This document shows, piece by piece, positions 32,974-34,191 of a DNA stretch of 34,191 nucleotides. Every line of letters starts with the position of its first letter. Positions within the stretch are counted from its first letter, which is position 1. The notes under the pieces were generated by a model. The model had not been told where the DNA came from. It was given only the letters and a program-made list of their open reading frames with translations, and ran no database searches. The DNA comes from an uncultured bacterium (GTDB lineage Bacteria; Verrucomicrobiota; Kiritimatiellia; CAIKKV01; CAIYGI01): contig CAIYGI010000046.1 of the NCBI GenBank assembly GCA_903925685.1, positions 1-34,191 on the forward strand. The letters run 5' to 3'. The position numbers were made by a program, and so were the translations under genes.

Positions 32974-33087
32974 GAATATCCAATATCCAACACGGAATGT
33001 CCAATGTCCAAGTGCGGTTTCGTTGCAAGCCGTTCCAGTTTGTCTTTCCTTCATCATTGGAAATTCCTTGTTGGATATTGGATATTC
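32974..33087. repeat. 33-bp inverted repeat built of 7-bp units
   Basis: The left arm (32974-33006) and right arm (33055-33087) are complementary at 31 of 33 positions. The left arm itself is tandem heptamers (atatcca, atatcca, acacgga, atgtcca, atgtcca). A 48-base loop separates the arms. It belongs to the same short-period repeat style as the arrays elsewhere in the window. Confidence 0.85.
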
Positions 33088-33203
33088 AGACTGTGAACGG
33101 CGCCACGGCGGTTCGAGATGTCGCGGGGCGAGATTGCTTTCCAGTAAACCGTGCGTTATGCTGTCGATGTTTGTCCGTCAGACACAGAGAGAGCTGGATT
33201 GAA

Positions 33204-33452
33204 ATGAGCACCGTTACCGTGCCAAGACACATCTACTGGTCGTGCCGTGAAAGGGCATCGGTGGACGGGACTGTTCCGAGCGAGCGGAACTGGTTGCTGG
33301 AACAGGTTCTCACGCACGGGACCATGTCCGAAATCCGGGAGCTGGATCTCGGTGAAGTCGAGGCCGCCTTGCCGAAACTCAACCTGTCCCGTCATGTGCG
33401 CGCACTTTGGGGAGCCTACTTTGACCGACAACGTTCTAACCCCATTTCATAA
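33204..33452 (+). CDS. Small hypothetical protein, possibly antitoxin-like
   Basis: An 82-residue protein starting MSTVTVPRHIYW. The core, NWLLEQVLTHGTMSEIRELDLGEVEAALPKLNL (residues about 29-61), resembles the short alpha-helical domain found beside nucleotidyltransferase toxins (DUF6922-like), but this is from memory and by eye only. A longer open frame upstream is inside the palindrome and looks non-coding. Purines at about 33185-33192 are a weak ribosome-binding site. It is followed after 13 bp by another small gene. Confidence 0.5.
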   Translation: MSTVTVPRHIYWSCRERASVDGTVPSERNWLLEQVLTHGTMSEIRELDLGEVEAALPKLNLSRHVRALWGAYFDRQRSNPIS

Positions 33453-33465
33453 TGAGTAACAATCC

Positions 33466-33672
33466 ATGAACGAAAAAGTGAAAACGATCGGGAAACGCAA
33501 TCGGGTCGGCCATTCCGATGCGGTGGACTCGCACCGCAGGGCGCTCGTGCTGATGCGCCAGTTTGAAAAGCTCAACCCGAACCCGAAACCGCGGGGCTTT
33601 GTCTTCAAAGCGCGAACATGGGATGACTATGCAACATGGCGTGCCAGCCAGAAAAATCCCCGCCTTTGGTGA
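33466..33672 (+). CDS. Small hypothetical protein ending in NPRLW
   Basis: A 68-residue, basic protein. Residues about 24-68 (RRALVLMRQFEKLNP, then RGFVFKARTWDDY and a C-terminal NPRLW) look like a compact conserved unit rather than random sequence, because aromatic and basic residues are evenly spaced and the frame is clean. It follows the 33204 gene after 13 bp, suggesting a two-gene unit. I do not recognise a function; a nucleic-acid-binding partner protein is one guess. Confidence 0.5.
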   Translation: MNEKVKTIGKRNRVGHSDAVDSHRRALVLMRQFEKLNPNPKPRGFVFKARTWDDYATWRASQKNPRLW

Positions 33673-33675
33673 ACG

Positions 33676-33759
33676 ATGAAAGCAGGCAGTAAGGAAACCT
33701 ATCGCGAGGAAGATCGCGGCGATTTGATCCGGTTGCGCAAATTATTGGATGAACTCTGA
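33676..33759 (+). CDS. Possible 27-residue ORF
   Basis: ATG at 33676, only three bases after the previous stop, opens 27 codons rich in charged residues (EEDRGDLIRLRKLLDEL) before TGA. This looks like the end of an antitoxin-type helix and overlaps the frame of the PIN remnant that follows. It could be a remnant of a vapB-like gene. Evidence is weak. Confidence 0.25.
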   Translation: MKAGSKETYREEDRGDLIRLRKLLDEL

Positions 33760-33977
33760 CGGCGACCGCTCATCAAGCCTGCTTGCTCGCCTTGCTGGAG
33801 ACCCTCGGTACCGCCGGCAATCTCGTGACGGATGCCCAGATTGCGGATCTGGCCATCGAATATGACGCTGTACTGCACACAGCGGCCGCCGATTTCGTAC
33901 GGTTCCAGAGTCTTCGCTGGTTGAATCCCATCACAGGCGGCGGCAGTCGATCCTTGCAGAGCGGACGGCAACCCTGA
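33753..33977 (+). pseudogene. C-terminal remnant of a VapC-type PIN-domain toxin
   Basis: The open frame encodes the second half of a PIN domain: GNLVTDAQIADLAIEYDAVLHTAAADFVRFQSLRWLNPI, with the third and fourth acidic positions (TDAQ and ADF). The N-terminal half with the first catalytic Asp and the middle Glu is missing, and a stop at 33750-33752 closes the frame upstream. An about 18-residue tail after NPI is probably read-through. Full VapC proteins are near 130-150 residues, so this is inactive as a nuclease. Confidence 0.72.
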
Positions 33978-34191
33978 GCCAAAGTTGGTCTCGTTATCCA
34001 ATATTTCCGTTTGTCCATTTCGCGCAGCGAAGGATTGGTGTCGTATATGGACAAAAGGGGGTATCCATGTAACGCAAACGCCCCCTACAGGTTGTGTTTT
34101 CTTTCGACGATCTGTCGGTAGGGCAATGGGGCGGTCTGCACGGCTTGCTCTACGAGACGATAAAACAGCAAGCCTCGTGATTGAGATGTGC
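33978..34191. other. Right end, no convincing gene
   Basis: It contains a small stem-loop (TTGTCCAT at 34011-34018 with ATGGACAA at 34047-34054, enclosing TTCGC/GCGAA). From 34075 to 34180 there is an open frame without an ATG (reading VVFSFDDLSVGQWGGL), possibly a gene remnant. Nothing here can be named. Confidence 0.35.

Larger units (their letters stand above)
32719..33203. other. Gene-free gap of about 485 bp with two palindromes
   Basis: The space between valS and the next small gene has no convincing protein frame. It holds a 136-bp palindromic element (32773-32908) and a second inverted repeat with a 7-bp unit (32974-33087). After these comes a weak promoter-like pair, TTGCTT at 33134-33139 and TATGCT at 33157-33162, separated by 17 bases, which could serve the gene at 33204. 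Confidence 0.6.

Noticed and set aside
1-34191. tRNA or rRNA genes
   Set aside because: No cloverleaf-like segment or conserved rRNA stretch was found by eye in the gene-free gaps. A covariance-model scan would be decisive.

Overview
The window looks like a chromosomal segment of an uncultured, GC-rich, Gram-negative bacterium. Support for this includes an outer-membrane beta-barrel protein, a lipobox lipoprotein, long runs of ATGA-overlapping genes and many short-period intergenic repeats. The mix of a two-subunit class I fumarase, CimA-type citramalate synthase, exopolysaccharide-type SGNH hydrolases and 7-bp intergenic repeats would suit the PVC group (Verrucomicrobiota/Kiritimatiellota/Lentisphaerota). 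That placement is a judgement from gene content, not a measured phylogeny.

Left part (about 1-12034, + strand): a cell-surface glycan region. After the end of an unidentified gene and a small lipoprotein come two tandem membrane-anchored SGNH hydrolases, a ribbon-helix-helix regulator and a 54-residue DUF5989 protein. A second run has its own candidate promoter: an outer-membrane barrel, a GT2 glycosyltransferase, a polysaccharide deacetylase, an F420-hydrogenase-beta-like iron-sulfur protein, a heparinase-like toroid protein, a GtrA flippase-like protein and a third SGNH hydrolase. Together they suggest synthesis, lipid-linked transfer, de-N-acetylation and O-acyl editing of an exported glycan.

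Middle-left (12063-17545, - strand): a housekeeping run transcribed hemW, fumarase alpha, fumarase beta, fmt, aroB and a small restriction-endonuclease-fold-like protein. It converges on the glycan genes at a hairpin at 12039-12061.

Middle (17546-22666, - strand): an accessory island. A type IIG restriction-methylation enzyme is followed, with almost no spacing, by DUF4258 and DUF2283 (toxin-antitoxin-like) and then by a chimeric, apparently broken metallo-beta-lactamase/PD-(D/E)XK open frame. The end of that frame runs into a 73-bp duplicate of the hemW 5' coding region, whose only differences from hemW are synonymous.

Right part (22806-34191): a PHP phosphoesterase (-), then on + a GT2 dolichol-phosphate-mannose-synthase-like enzyme, a GT-C glycosyltransferase with a C-terminal discoidin domain, a B12-type radical SAM protein, cimA and valS. 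The last 1.5 kb holds two large palindromes, two small conserved-looking genes and the C-terminal remnant of a VapC-type PIN toxin.

The most unusual overall pattern is in the gaps between genes. At least six intergenic spaces carry tandem repeats with the same 7-bp period but different sequences, and one more has an 8-bp period. Several are arranged as long inverted repeats. One array ends two bases before a start codon, and another lies at the edge of the hemW duplication.
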